From Marinosulfonomonas sp. (GTDB lineage: Bacteria; Pseudomonadota; Alphaproteobacteria; Rhodobacterales; Rhodobacteraceae), in assembly GCA_002732995.1 (NCBI GenBank), contig NVTS01000013.1:32339-39321 (forward strand): a stretch of DNA of 6,983 bases. Reading direction: 5' to 3'. Below, piece by piece: positions 1 through 6,217 of this stretch (the first letter of the stretch is position 1; each line of letters starts with the position of its first letter). The translations under genes and the position numbers were made by a program. The notes beneath the pieces are model-generated. The model was not told the DNA's origin and did no database searches. It saw nothing but the letters and a program-made list of their open reading frames with translations.

Positions 1-356
1 TGGCATTTCTCCTCTTCAAGTGAATGAAAGCTATTGGGGCATCCTGAGCGACAGGCCACCCAATGGCGTAAGGCATTGGGATCAGATGTCGGCATCGGGC
101 GGGATTGAAAATCGCCACATTTTGCTTGTGCCAATTCACATCCCAAAAACGGGCATTGAACCAATTCGGTGAAAGCGGCGATCACTTTGGCGGCAATCCG
201 ATCTGTGCCGCCGTTGTATGCGCCAGAAAGCACCAGCGAGATGGTTGGGCGGCTGTAGCCCAGCTGGCGGGCAACATCGCTAATAGATGTCTTTTTGATC
301 TCGTCTTGCAAAACCTGAAACCAAGGCTGGGCGCTCAATTCTTCTAAGCGTGACAT
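1..356 (-). CDS. LacI-type HTH regulator with a cysteine cluster, early operon, cut by the window edge
   Basis: The frame opens with ATG at 356-354 and stays open for 118 codons to the left edge, so the 3' end is missing. Residues 24-43 (ISDVARQLGYSRPTISLVLS) read as a LacI-type helix-turn-helix. A second half is rich in cysteine (C68, C73, C80, C102, C106, C118) around a PMPTSDPNALRHW stretch, and could bind metal. There is no sugar-binding domain, so this is not a true LacI repressor. Small HTH-plus-Cys proteins of this shape occur in early regions of Mu-like prophages (family recollection, not searched). The start overlaps the end of the upstream gene by 13 bases and has GAGGTGA just upstream, so translation is probably coupled. 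The likely role is DNA binding in phage regulation; the target is unknown. Family length suggests that only a few residues are missing. Confidence 0.75.
   Translation of the reverse strand, partial: MSRLEELSAQPWFQVLQDEIKKTSISDVARQLGYSRPTISLVLSGAYNGGTDRIAAKVIAAFTELVQCPFLGCELAQAKCGDFQSRPMPTSDPNALRHWVACRSGCPNSFHSLEEEKC
4..14 (-). promoter_or_regulatory. Possible ribosome binding site and start of the next early gene
   Basis: On the minus strand GAGGAG (14-9) is followed after two bases by ATG (6-4), out of frame with the LacI-type HTH gene that reads through it. This could be the start of the next coupled gene, in keeping with the overlapping junctions of the operon. The spacing is shorter than usual and only six bases of the new frame are in the window, so this is weak. 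Confidence 0.25.
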
Positions 357-931
357 GGCATCACCTCGCGAGAGTTATGGTCAAACACCTCGTTTTTCTT
401 CCCGCGATATGTCGGGGCAATCTCACCCAAATCATCAAACAGGCGATACCGTTTAAATCCATTGGATGATTGGGCGTAGCCGCGTTCACGGGTTGGCATG
501 TCAAAAAGTATTTTTGCTTTTCTCAATGCCAGACAATAACGCCGGATATTCACATGATCTTGTTTGGTGGGATCATCAGAGGCGACAGCCACCAGATCAT
601 TGATTGAAAACACGACCATGATGCGCATGGCTGACCATGCTTTTTGGCGCAGGGTGTTCTTGAACGGAGTGCGGCCCTTGCCTGTGTCTGGCCCCATCGG
701 GCCTGATTTGATCACAACACCTTGCGCTTTGGCCTCAATCCCCTTTTCAGTCAGGGCGAACACACCGTTTTCAAGGCGTGCCAAATAACCACGGTTCACC
801 AAATACCCAGCGGTTTTGATGGTTTCGTGATAGCTGATGTCACTCTGCTCACTAAGGGCGGTCAGCTCCAATGCGACGCCATCTTCAAACAAAGCAAATA
901 TCGCATTCTGGTTCTTTGCTAAACCACTCAT
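344..931 (-). CDS. Early-operon protein with two winged-helix-like segments (unknown function)
   Basis: A 195-aa protein starting at the ATG that overlaps the stop of the upstream ATPase gene (ATGA, 928-931). Residues about 8-70 look like a winged helix: a helical stretch (AIFALFEDGVALELTAL), then YHETIKTAGYLVNRGYLARL and a hairpin-like ENGVFALTEKG. Residues about 93-170 look like a second one, with LRQKAWSAMRIM, INDLVAVAS, NIRRYCLALRKAKIL and a wing-like SNGFKRYRLFDD. A Gly/Pro/Lys-rich linker (about 75-92) joins them. Proteins with this second pattern recur directly after MuB in Mu-like prophages of Proteobacteria, where they are listed as hypothetical or as regulators (recollection). I infer a DNA-binding accessory or regulatory role. 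No catalytic motif is visible. The tail overlaps the downstream LacI-type gene by 13 bases. Confidence 0.8.
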   Translation of the reverse strand: MSGLAKNQNAIFALFEDGVALELTALSEQSDISYHETIKTAGYLVNRGYLARLENGVFALTEKGIEAKAQGVVIKSGPMGPDTGKGRTPFKNTLRQKAWSAMRIMVVFSINDLVAVASDDPTKQDHVNIRRYCLALRKAKILFDMPTRERGYAQSSNGFKRYRLFDDLGEIAPTYRGKKNEVFDHNSREVMPCHA

Positions 932-1695
932 ACCGTCACCGGCACATTGATGGGCTGACCCGTGGCGCGATCATTGACCAACAGCTGACCTGACATGTCC
1001 GCCATTGTTAAGCCGCCTTCAGCGGGCGCATTGCGCCGCCCAAAGCGTTCAATGATTGCCATGGCTTCCTTTATTTCGCGGTTCATACCACCGGTAATTT
1101 TGTGAACAAACCCCACCAGATCATCAGCAACCGGAACTTCACAAAGCTCGTCAAAAAACATGCGAACATCTTCAAAGGTTGCCGGGTGGAAATTAACATA
1201 CTGCGAAATCCGCGATGCGATTTGCGGGAACCGAACAAGGTTGTTTCTGATCTTGCCCATGCCAACCAGAATGACTGGCATTTCGATCATGTCCGACAGA
1301 TCACGGATGGTTTCCATGATCCTTGCGTTTGATGAAATGTGATCGGCTTCATCAATGATCAGCGCGAACGTGTTGCCAGAATGAATGGTCGATGCTTGGC
1401 GCTGTACAAGGGTTTTAAGCGCCAGTTGATATTTTTTCTCAAACGAATGTGGCGGTTGCTGGCGCATTTCTTGCAACAACTCATTCATCATCCATGCGGG
1501 TTTCCATTCCTTTTTTGCCCGCAAATATATAGCCTGATTTTTAATGGCGAACCGCGACAGTGACGTGGTTTTCCCCAAACCGGCCACCCCGTCCACAACA
1601 ACCAAACAGGCTTCACTTGCGCCACGACGTTTCAAAGCAGTCATTGCCGCTTCTAGTGCCAATACGTTTGATGTTTTTACAAACTTCGTTCTCAT
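928..1695 (-). CDS. B: MuB-type AAA+ ATPase, target-DNA activator of transposition
   Basis: A 255-aa cytoplasmic ATPase that in Mu-like phages polymerises on target DNA, stimulates the transposase and gives target immunity. Visible motifs are Walker A GVAGLGKTT (36-44, K42), Walker B ALIIDEAD (111-118, D115/E116), a sensor-1-like VILVGMG (141-147) and an arginine-finger candidate in RFPQIASRI (155-163). An AAA lid follows (VGFVHKITGGMNREIKEAM). The open frame runs back to 1821 inside the transposase gene, but the ATG at 1695-1693 is preceded by AGGAG with a 7-base gap, and the Pfam-like part starts just after it. Compared with Mu B (312 aa, Walker lysine at 106), about 64 residues are missing at the N-terminus, where Mu B carries a helix-turn-helix domain. 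The gene follows the transposase after 35 bases and overlaps the next gene by 4. Confidence 0.93.
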   Translation of the reverse strand: MRTKFVKTSNVLALEAAMTALKRRGASEACLVVVDGVAGLGKTTSLSRFAIKNQAIYLRAKKEWKPAWMMNELLQEMRQQPPHSFEKKYQLALKTLVQRQASTIHSGNTFALIIDEADHISSNARIMETIRDLSDMIEMPVILVGMGKIRNNLVRFPQIASRISQYVNFHPATFEDVRMFFDELCEVPVADDLVGFVHKITGGMNREIKEAMAIIERFGRRNAPAEGGLTMADMSGQLLVNDRATGQPINVPVTV

Positions 1696-1702
1696 TTTTG
1701 CT

Positions 1703-1707
1703 CTCCT
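1703..1707 (-). promoter_or_regulatory. Ribosome binding site that fixes the ATPase gene start
   Basis: AGGAG (within AGAGGAGAG, 1709-1701) lies seven bases before the ATG at 1695. It is one of the strongest Shine-Dalgarno sequences in the operon and sits in the only intergenic gap of the early genes, so the ATPase seems to be translated independently of the transposase. It argues against the longer frame beginning at 1821. Confidence 0.7.
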
Positions 1708-1730
1708 CTTTTTCCCGTGGTATTTTTTTG

Positions 1731-3851
1731 TTATTTGTATTGCTGAATTATGGTGGTTAGCCGCTCGACATCGACGCCTTGATCTTTGAACAATTGCCGC
1801 TCCGATGGATCGGACAGGCACTCCCTCAAGATTTCACAGCGGCCCTCCTGAAGATCATCGGGGTTTTCGACAATCCATAAGGCCAGCTCTAAATCGGTGC
1901 CAAATTTGGTTACCGTTCCGACAACTGACGCTGATGCTTGATTTATGCTGGTGGTATATTCGGCATCCACAAAGTCAGGTTTTGGTTCATTGTTCAGCGG
2001 CGTCATTGGAACCGATACCTGACCTTCAAGAAACCTATGTGGGCGCAACTCTTCGTCAATTTCCACAATCTTGTCTGTGATCCGTTTCTTGCGAGATTTG
2101 GCGCGGTTCTCGTCGGCAAGGCGTTGCATTGTGACCGGAACGTATCGTTCAGTATTTCCGGCAAATTTGGCAACACATATCAGGCGACCTGCTTCTTCTT
2201 CGCCATCGACAATATCAATTTCGCGCACCCAAACATGGTTGGCATCATGAATGTCGTAACCAACCAGAACATAATCGCCGTTAAACTCTTCCAGTGCGAT
2301 GTGGAAATATTCATTAGTCCGGTATTCGATCAAGGCGCGGCGCGTTTTGCGCTTCACGTAGGGCCGGAACAGATCGTTGCTTTCCGATTTTGTCACAACG
2401 ACAGGTTCAAATCCGTTATCGACGTGCTGCTGCCAGTATTGATCTGGTGACATGCGGTTTGGCAAAGACGAATGCGATTTGGCATTATAAACCTCAATCG
2501 CCATGTTGCAGCGCTGCATGAAATCATCGAAAGAGGGCAGGGACGCGCTTGCGCCCAATTCCCGCTGTTCTTTGCGTGTCACCTTGAATGACTTCTGCCG
2601 GGCTTGGCGGTCCATTTCTGGATTAACATAGGTGGCGAATTCACGCGCTAGGGGGTTCCAGACCGACCCGTGAAAGCGCTCAATAATGCCACGCGCCTGA
2701 CTGTTTTGGGGCAAGGAGTGATGCTTGGTGATCCCCAATCGGCCCATGAGGCCTGTCAACTGCGCATCAAGGCGTTTGTTCTTAAACCCTGACCCGCGAT
2801 CCACATAAAAGATTGCAGGCACACCGAACACCTCGCAAGAATGGCGCAGGGCATCTACAACCCCTTCGGCATTTTCGGCCAAGCCAACAGAAAACCCGAC
2901 GCACTTGCGGGTTGCCACATCCACCACGGCGGTGATTTCAGGGCGGAAAGGTCGTCCATGGATTGGGTGCTGAATTTCAGCATCGAAGGTTTTGCCATCG
3001 GATGTGTAAACACATGTTGGCAGCAAGTCGCCGGTTGATCTGGTCACATAGGCTTGACGGGATTTCAGGGTCAGTGAGCCTTCACGGCCACGGTGCTTTT
3101 CTACATTCCCCAGCTTGCCGATCAGGTAGCGTATTTTTGTATAGGTCACAGGCTCGTTTGGCCGTTTGTCTGAACTCATATAAGCATTCATTGCCTCTGT
3201 GATGCAGGGCTTTTGGGGGCGGGCGTAATGTTTCAGAAAGTCCCAGAACCACGCGGGGATATCTGCCCGCTCTTTGGTGGCCTTTGGGGCCAGTGCCCCT
3301 ATGCCTGTGCCATCCCGAAACCGGAACCAGCGCAATAATGTGCTGCGCGAAATAACCCGTGATCCGCCTTTGCGATCATTGGCGGCGGATACTGTTTCGA
3401 TCTCCAACCCAAAATCAACGGTGCCTGTGATAAACAGATCAACAGCCTGACTGCGCGAATATCCACCATCAACGCGCACGTTCTCTATCGCCAACAACAC
3501 CGTTGAACGGGCATTCATCACCAGTCGTTGGCGGGCCGTCAGGATCGTGGTGTCCAGCGCCTCACGCTTGACTATATCAACCGCGCAATCTTCTTTGGTG
3601 TTCGCCACAGTGACCTCGCGACCCATCTCACTTCTAAGGGCGCGCTGCATTTGTAGCGGCAATAATGAAATGTGGTATTCCATCCCCCCGCCACCCTTGG
3701 CCCCTTGCTGTTTGCGCGCCAGCTTTTGGTTATCGGCCCAGCCTTCGTTTTTTGCACGATTTCTGACACCCCGCTCGCTATGCGGAATATCCGACTGATG
3801 CAGCCGTTTCCCAGCATCGGCGATTTCACGGGGTGTCAGGAAATGCTGCAT
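1731..3851 (-). CDS. A: MuA-type DDE transposase
   Basis: A 706-aa transposase (Mu A is 663) that would bind the phage ends, nick them and join them to target DNA. The N-terminus (about 1-65: TPREIADAG, PHSERGVRNRAKNEGW, MEYHISLLP) matches the Mu-type winged-helix domain, which in Mu binds the operator/enhancer. Residues about 95-275 hold the helical end-binding part. The RNase-H-like core has D285 (TSDGKTFD), D351 (FYVDRGSGFKN) and E391 (ARGIIERFHGS), with FRPEITAVVDVATRKCVGF between. All three DDE residues are present, so it looks active. Residues about 490-600 form the beta-barrel-type Mu C-terminal domain, and 640-706 a helical tail where Mu A contacts Mu B. The ATG at 3851 shares one base with the ParB-like gene's TAA (TAATG) and has a GGTGGGG upstream. 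Confidence 0.96.
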   Translation of the reverse strand: MQHFLTPREIADAGKRLHQSDIPHSERGVRNRAKNEGWADNQKLARKQQGAKGGGGMEYHISLLPLQMQRALRSEMGREVTVANTKEDCAVDIVKREALDTTILTARQRLVMNARSTVLLAIENVRVDGGYSRSQAVDLFITGTVDFGLEIETVSAANDRKGGSRVISRSTLLRWFRFRDGTGIGALAPKATKERADIPAWFWDFLKHYARPQKPCITEAMNAYMSSDKRPNEPVTYTKIRYLIGKLGNVEKHRGREGSLTLKSRQAYVTRSTGDLLPTCVYTSDGKTFDAEIQHPIHGRPFRPEITAVVDVATRKCVGFSVGLAENAEGVVDALRHSCEVFGVPAIFYVDRGSGFKNKRLDAQLTGLMGRLGITKHHSLPQNSQARGIIERFHGSVWNPLAREFATYVNPEMDRQARQKSFKVTRKEQRELGASASLPSFDDFMQRCNMAIEVYNAKSHSSLPNRMSPDQYWQQHVDNGFEPVVVTKSESNDLFRPYVKRKTRRALIEYRTNEYFHIALEEFNGDYVLVGYDIHDANHVWVREIDIVDGEEEAGRLICVAKFAGNTERYVPVTMQRLADENRAKSRKKRITDKIVEIDEELRPHRFLEGQVSVPMTPLNNEPKPDFVDAEYTTSINQASASVVGTVTKFGTDLELALWIVENPDDLQEGRCEILRECLSDPSERQLFKDQGVDVERLTTIIQQYK

Positions 3852-4702
3852 TACTTGACCCCACCGATCCGGCCTTCAACCCAAGCCATGATCCGTGCCT
3901 CATGTGACAGTAAAAGCGCGCCAAAATCTTCATCGCTAAATGAATTAAACACCCTGTCAGCCGCCGCAAATTGCTTTTGATGTGTTGTTTCCAGTAGCTT
4001 CCCTGTCGCAAGGATCAACGCATCCGGCACATTCATGGCGCGAACAGGTTTCCCATTGGTTGGGAACATCATTTCCAATGCCTTGGCCTGCACCGTGGGC
4101 TTTTCCTTGGCCATCGCCATTAGGCCCGCCTGATGATCGGCCAGCCATGTGCCTTTGATGATGGATATTGCACCGGGGGCTAGGCCGGTCCACATGGCAA
4201 CGGCCTTGGTGATTGAACTGTCTGACAGGCCCGTTTTTTCGGCGGTGTCAGTGCTAAACGGAACAATTCCGTTTAGCTTTTCACGCCCCTGTTCGGTTTG
4301 CTTATCACCACCCTTTTTGGTTTCAGGATACTTGGCCTCATAAGCCTGCTTCAAATCAAACAAATGTTGGGCGCGATCCAAGGCGGTCAACTCATGCCGA
4401 CCGATGTTTTCCATGATCTCTAGAACCTTGGCATCGGCCACCGTTTCAGCCTTACTCCAGCTGGCCGCAATGTGCGTTTCGCCGTTGATCACATGGGCAG
4501 CAAGCCGGTGCGCACCCGCCACTAAGAATGGCCCGTCAGCACTCTGCCAAATGGTGATTGGGTTCAGCATTTCACTGGCCTTGAACATCGCGGCCAAAGC
4601 TTGCGCCCAGCCCTCGTCAACATCCCGCGAGCGGCCTTCAATAAGGATGCTGGAAATTTCGATCATTTCGGTTTTCGGTGTGGTGTTTTCTTTGCCTATC
4701 AT
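3851..4702 (-). CDS. ParB-like nuclease/CTPase-fold protein of the transposition operon
   Basis: A 283-aa protein with a ParB/Spo0J-type N-terminal domain. Residues 15-30 hold the ISSILIEGRSR entry strand, 31-55 the helix and PITIW strand, and 61-69 the VAGAHRLAA motif (the GxxRxxA-type box, R66) that binds nucleotide in ParB proteins. The segment ENIGRHELTALDRAQHL (98-114) matches the second conserved ParB box. A helix-turn-helix candidate lies at about 151-172 (TDTAEKTGLSDSSITKAVAMW). There is no ParA partner in the window. ParB-like genes just before the transposase are known in Mu-like phages of alphaproteobacteria (recollection); their role is unclear and could be DNA-end organisation, regulation or partition of a transposing genome. 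ATG 4702 overlaps the upstream stop by one base or more (ATGA, 4699-4704 region) and GAAGGGG precedes it. Confidence 0.85.
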   Translation of the reverse strand: MIGKENTTPKTEMIEISSILIEGRSRDVDEGWAQALAAMFKASEMLNPITIWQSADGPFLVAGAHRLAAHVINGETHIAASWSKAETVADAKVLEIMENIGRHELTALDRAQHLFDLKQAYEAKYPETKKGGDKQTEQGREKLNGIVPFSTDTAEKTGLSDSSITKAVAMWTGLAPGAISIIKGTWLADHQAGLMAMAKEKPTVQAKALEMMFPTNGKPVRAMNVPDALILATGKLLETTHQKQFAAADRVFNSFSDEDFGALLLSHEARIMAWVEGRIGGVK

Positions 4703-4950
4703 CAGACGGCCCCTTCAAATATATTTCTGTTTCCGCGACACGGATCACACATCCGATTGTGTGCGCCCTCGCTCATGAACAGATCATCGCAGGTCATGCA
4801 GCGCCGCTTTTTCATCTTGGCGCTACGCTCAAAATCTTCCCGCGCGTTTTCGGCTTGATCATGGTTGTAATAAGGTCCGCCAACTTGGGTGCCATCTGGC
4901 CCCGCGACCATGTAGGAAACCCCGCATCCAATAACTTCAAACTTGGCCAT
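4702..4950 (-). CDS. Small zinc-ribbon protein of the early operon
   Basis: An 82-aa protein with a treble-cleft or zinc-ribbon-like module near its C-terminus: C51-x-x-C54 and C68-x-x-C71 (RRCMTCDDLF, NRMCDPCRG), a spacing expected to hold one zinc ion. The front half (about 5-40) is a short beta-rich segment (VSYMVAGPDGTQVGGPYYNHDQA) followed by a helix, like a small domain often fused to such ribbons. The frame can also begin at GTG 4959, but ATG 4950 is favoured: it overlaps the previous stop by one base (TGATG) and has GGAG eight bases upstream. Its stop overlaps the ParB-like start. Function is not known; binding of nucleic acid or of a host protein is an inference from the ribbon and the context. 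Confidence 0.75.
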   Translation of the reverse strand: MAKFEVIGCGVSYMVAGPDGTQVGGPYYNHDQAENAREDFERSAKMKKRRCMTCDDLFMSEGAHNRMCDPCRGNRNIFEGAV

Positions 4951-5168
4951 CAACCGCACTCCGCATTAAAAGCTGCGCGGTTCAAAGTGGTGGCGTGTTC
5001 CCCCACCCGCCGTGCTGCAAAAGACAGTGCGCCAGCGGCATTTTCATCTTCGATATCCAGCATAAGTTTCAGGGCGAAATTCACCCGATCCTTGCCCGAT
5101 ACACCTTCAAGCGCCAGTTCAGCTTGAAACTGCTGGGCTGTGGTAAATTGTGAATGATTGGGGGTCAT
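4950..5168 (-). CDS. Small helical early protein, unknown function
   Basis: A 72-aa protein that I do not recognise. It is predicted to be mostly helical by eye (AQQFQAELALEG, KDRVNFALKLMLDIEDE, AAGALSFAARRVGEHATTLNRAAF), with no cysteine motif except one near the C-terminus, no membrane segment and no signal peptide. Reality as a gene is supported by position: its ATG overlaps the stop of the Ner-like gene (ATGA, 5165-5168), AGGAG stands seven bases upstream, and its own stop overlaps the next start (TGATG). The codon use matches the neighbours. It is probably a small regulator or host-takeover protein of the early operon, but nothing in the sequence proves that. Confidence 0.7.
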   Translation of the reverse strand: MTPNHSQFTTAQQFQAELALEGVSGKDRVNFALKLMLDIEDENAAGALSFAARRVGEHATTLNRAAFNAECG

Positions 5169-5440
5169 GCTGCCGCTCCTGACTTAAGGCGGTTCACATG
5201 TTGATCCATGCGCTTGCGATAGGTCATTTCAACCACATCACGGCCCGCTGCATCTATGATCCGTTTCAACAAAGCCTTGCCTGTGTCGCCGCCTGTCAGG
5301 CCGAAGGTTGCTTGCCGGGCGCTGGTTTGGTGCACCTTGTTATCTGTGCACCATGCACCAAAGGTGGTGCCCTGTGATCGGAACGCGCCAACGATTACCT
5401 CCTGCAAGATAACTCCGGGCTGGAAAACAGTTTGTTTCAT
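5165..5440 (-). CDS. First early gene: Ner-like small DNA-binding regulator (putative)
   Basis: A 91-aa basic protein, the first gene of the leftward early operon and divergent from the repressor, the place held by ner in Mu and cro in lambda. Residues about 10-47 (VILQEVIVGAF, TTFGAWCTDNKV, TSARQATFG) look like a helix-turn-helix unit, followed by a helical tail (GKALLKRIIDAAGRDVVEMTYRKRMDQHV). The frame is open to 5524, but ATG 5440 is preferred because AAGAGG lies six to seven bases upstream and because the longer form would run through the early promoter. Its stop overlaps the next ATG by four bases. I infer negative control of the early promoter and the repressor gene. It does not show clear identity to Mu Ner, so the name is by analogy of position. 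Confidence 0.75.
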   Translation of the reverse strand: MKQTVFQPGVILQEVIVGAFRSQGTTFGAWCTDNKVHQTSARQATFGLTGGDTGKALLKRIIDAAGRDVVEMTYRKRMDQHVNRLKSGAAA

Positions 5441-5457
5441 GTTAAACCTCTTGTGTT

Positions 5458-5486
5458 TTGTTGTTATGCTCTGGCAACATGTATAC
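5458..5486 (+). promoter_or_regulatory. Weak candidate for the repressor promoter, rightward
   Basis: TTGTTG (5458-5463) and GTATAC (5481-5486) are 17 bases apart and would drive the repressor gene. The -10 is a palindrome shared with the facing early promoter, so the two promoters would compete for the same bases. The -35 is poor (TTG only), so the call is tentative. Confidence 0.25.
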
Positions 5487-5509
5487 GACCAAATGCTCAC
5501 ATCAGTCAA
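5480..5509 (-). promoter_or_regulatory. Early (lytic) promoter, leftward
   Basis: On the minus strand TTGACT (5509-5504) is a 5/6 match to the -35 box. TATACA (5485-5480), 18 bases on, or GTATAC (5486-5481) at 17, serves as -10. Transcription would begin near 5473, giving a leader of about 33 bases before the Ner-like ATG at 5440. A repressor-site candidate fills the spacer, so bound repressor would block RNA polymerase directly. Confidence 0.6.
5489..5498. promoter_or_regulatory. Repressor operator candidate O1
   Basis: CCAAATGCTC sits inside the 17-18 base spacer of the early promoter. With the base before it the site reads GACCA-AA-TGCTC, an imperfect inverted repeat with five-base arms. 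The same ten bases recur 32 bases to the right, about three helical turns. Confidence 0.5.
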
Positions 5510-5520
5510 GAAGGATACGT

Positions 5521-5530
5521 CCAAATGCTC
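5521..5530. promoter_or_regulatory. Repressor operator candidate O2, over the repressor start codon
   Basis: A second exact CCAAATGCTC; its ATG (5525-5527) is the repressor start codon. Binding here would block transcription through the gene's own first codons, which would suit autoregulation. Part of the match could be chance because ATG is required here for coding. Confidence 0.45.
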
Positions 5531-6181
5531 GCAAAAGACCGGCTACAAAAGGCAATTTCTGATAGTGGGCTGAATTTAAAGGATTTTTCCGTTCGTTCGG
5601 GGGTAAATTACCGCACGCTTCAGCACTATATTGCGGGTGAAAGGAAGATCGGGACTAAATTTCTTGCGCAAATAAGCGAGCAAATGGGCATATCTGCATC
5701 GTGGGTGCTGGCTGGAATTGGCGAGCAAATGCTCATTGGTGGTCGCGCGGGCATGGAAGATACTGAAGATTTTATACAAATAAAACGCTACACAGTCGAA
5801 GCTTCAGCAGGTCATGGCGCACAAGTTTCATGCACTGATGGAACCGGCTATTATGCATTCAATCAACGGTGGTTGGATCGGCGCGGGCTGAATGCTAATT
5901 CGCTATCTGTTATTTCCGTGCGTGGCGATAGTATGGAGCCGGACCTATACGAAAACGATCTGCTCTTGCTGGATCACGCCCAAACAGACCTGAAGGACAG
6001 TCACATATATGCAGTGCAGTTTTCGGATGGTCTCTATGTCAAACGCATCCAGCACCTGCCAGAAGGCCAGATACATCTGATCAGCCGCAACACCAATTAC
6101 CCGCCAATCACGGTAAAGCATCCCGTGGCTGATGGTGTGCAAATCATCGGGCGTGTTGTGGCATCTATGCATGAATGGTAG
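5525..6181 (+). CDS. Lysogeny repressor: XRE-type HTH fused to LexA/S24 self-cleaving domain
   Basis: A 218-aa repressor that would hold the early promoter off in the lysogen. The HTH spans about 4-58 (LNLKDFSVRSGVNYRTLQHYIAGERKI). The S24 domain has the catalytic serine S136 in SVRGDSMEPD, the general-base lysine K173 in LYVKRIQ, and an Ala95-Gly96 bond (EASAGHGA) placed where LexA and lambda-type repressors cut themselves. All parts for RecA-stimulated autocleavage are therefore present, and the prophage is likely to be SOS-inducible. Mu's own c repressor has no such domain. The frame is open from 5432, but ATG 5525 has AGAAGGA nine bases upstream and the longer form would begin inside the divergent gene. 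A lexA identity is unlikely given the phage context. Confidence 0.93.
   Translation: MLAKDRLQKAISDSGLNLKDFSVRSGVNYRTLQHYIAGERKIGTKFLAQISEQMGISASWVLAGIGEQMLIGGRAGMEDTEDFIQIKRYTVEASAGHGAQVSCTDGTGYYAFNQRWLDRRGLNANSLSVISVRGDSMEPDLYENDLLLLDHAQTDLKDSHIYAVQFSDGLYVKRIQHLPEGQIHLISRNTNYPPITVKHPVADGVQIIGRVVASMHEW
5723..5734. promoter_or_regulatory. Possible intragenic operator in the repressor gene
   Basis: GAGCAAATGCTC is a perfect inverted repeat of five-base arms (GAGCA/TGCTC) around AA and shares CAAATGCTC with both upstream sites. It encodes Glu-Gln-Met-Leu, and a related GAGCAAATGGGC at 5678-5689 encodes Glu-Gln-Met-Gly, so the protein sequence may explain part of it. Confidence 0.3.
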
Positions 6182-6217
6182 ACGTTAATTTCAACCGTAC
6201 ATTTAGAGAGTAGCATT

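Noticed and set aside
14..25. On the minus strand ATTCACTTGAAG equals part of the phage Mu L1 end as I remember it
   Set aside because: It lies within the coding region of the LacI-type HTH gene, far from the phage end, and has no companion sites. The true end repeats here have another core, so this looks like chance.
1696..1821. Longer ATPase frame starting at 1821, overlapping the transposase end, possibly by programmed frameshift near an A-run
   Set aside because: The A-run lies after the transposase stop, the extra residues have no recognisable domain, and a strong Shine-Dalgarno fixes the start at 1695.
1938..2450. 170-codon open frame on the plus strand opposite the transposase
   Set aside because: It is antisense to a well-supported DDE transposase, its translation shows no domain, and no ribosome site of note precedes it.
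4404..5127. Plus-strand open frames of 124 and 149 codons opposite the ParB-like and small early genes
   Set aside because: They are antisense shadows of the coupled early genes with low-complexity, Ser/Ala/Arg-rich translations.
5432..5524. 31-residue N-terminal extension of the repressor
   Set aside because: It would begin within the divergent gene and cross the early promoter; ATG 5525 has a good ribosome site and starts right before the HTH.
5441..5524. 28-residue N-terminal extension of the Ner-like protein
   Set aside because: It would need a transcript beginning upstream of the early promoter and of the repressor start; ATG 5440 has its own AAGAGG.
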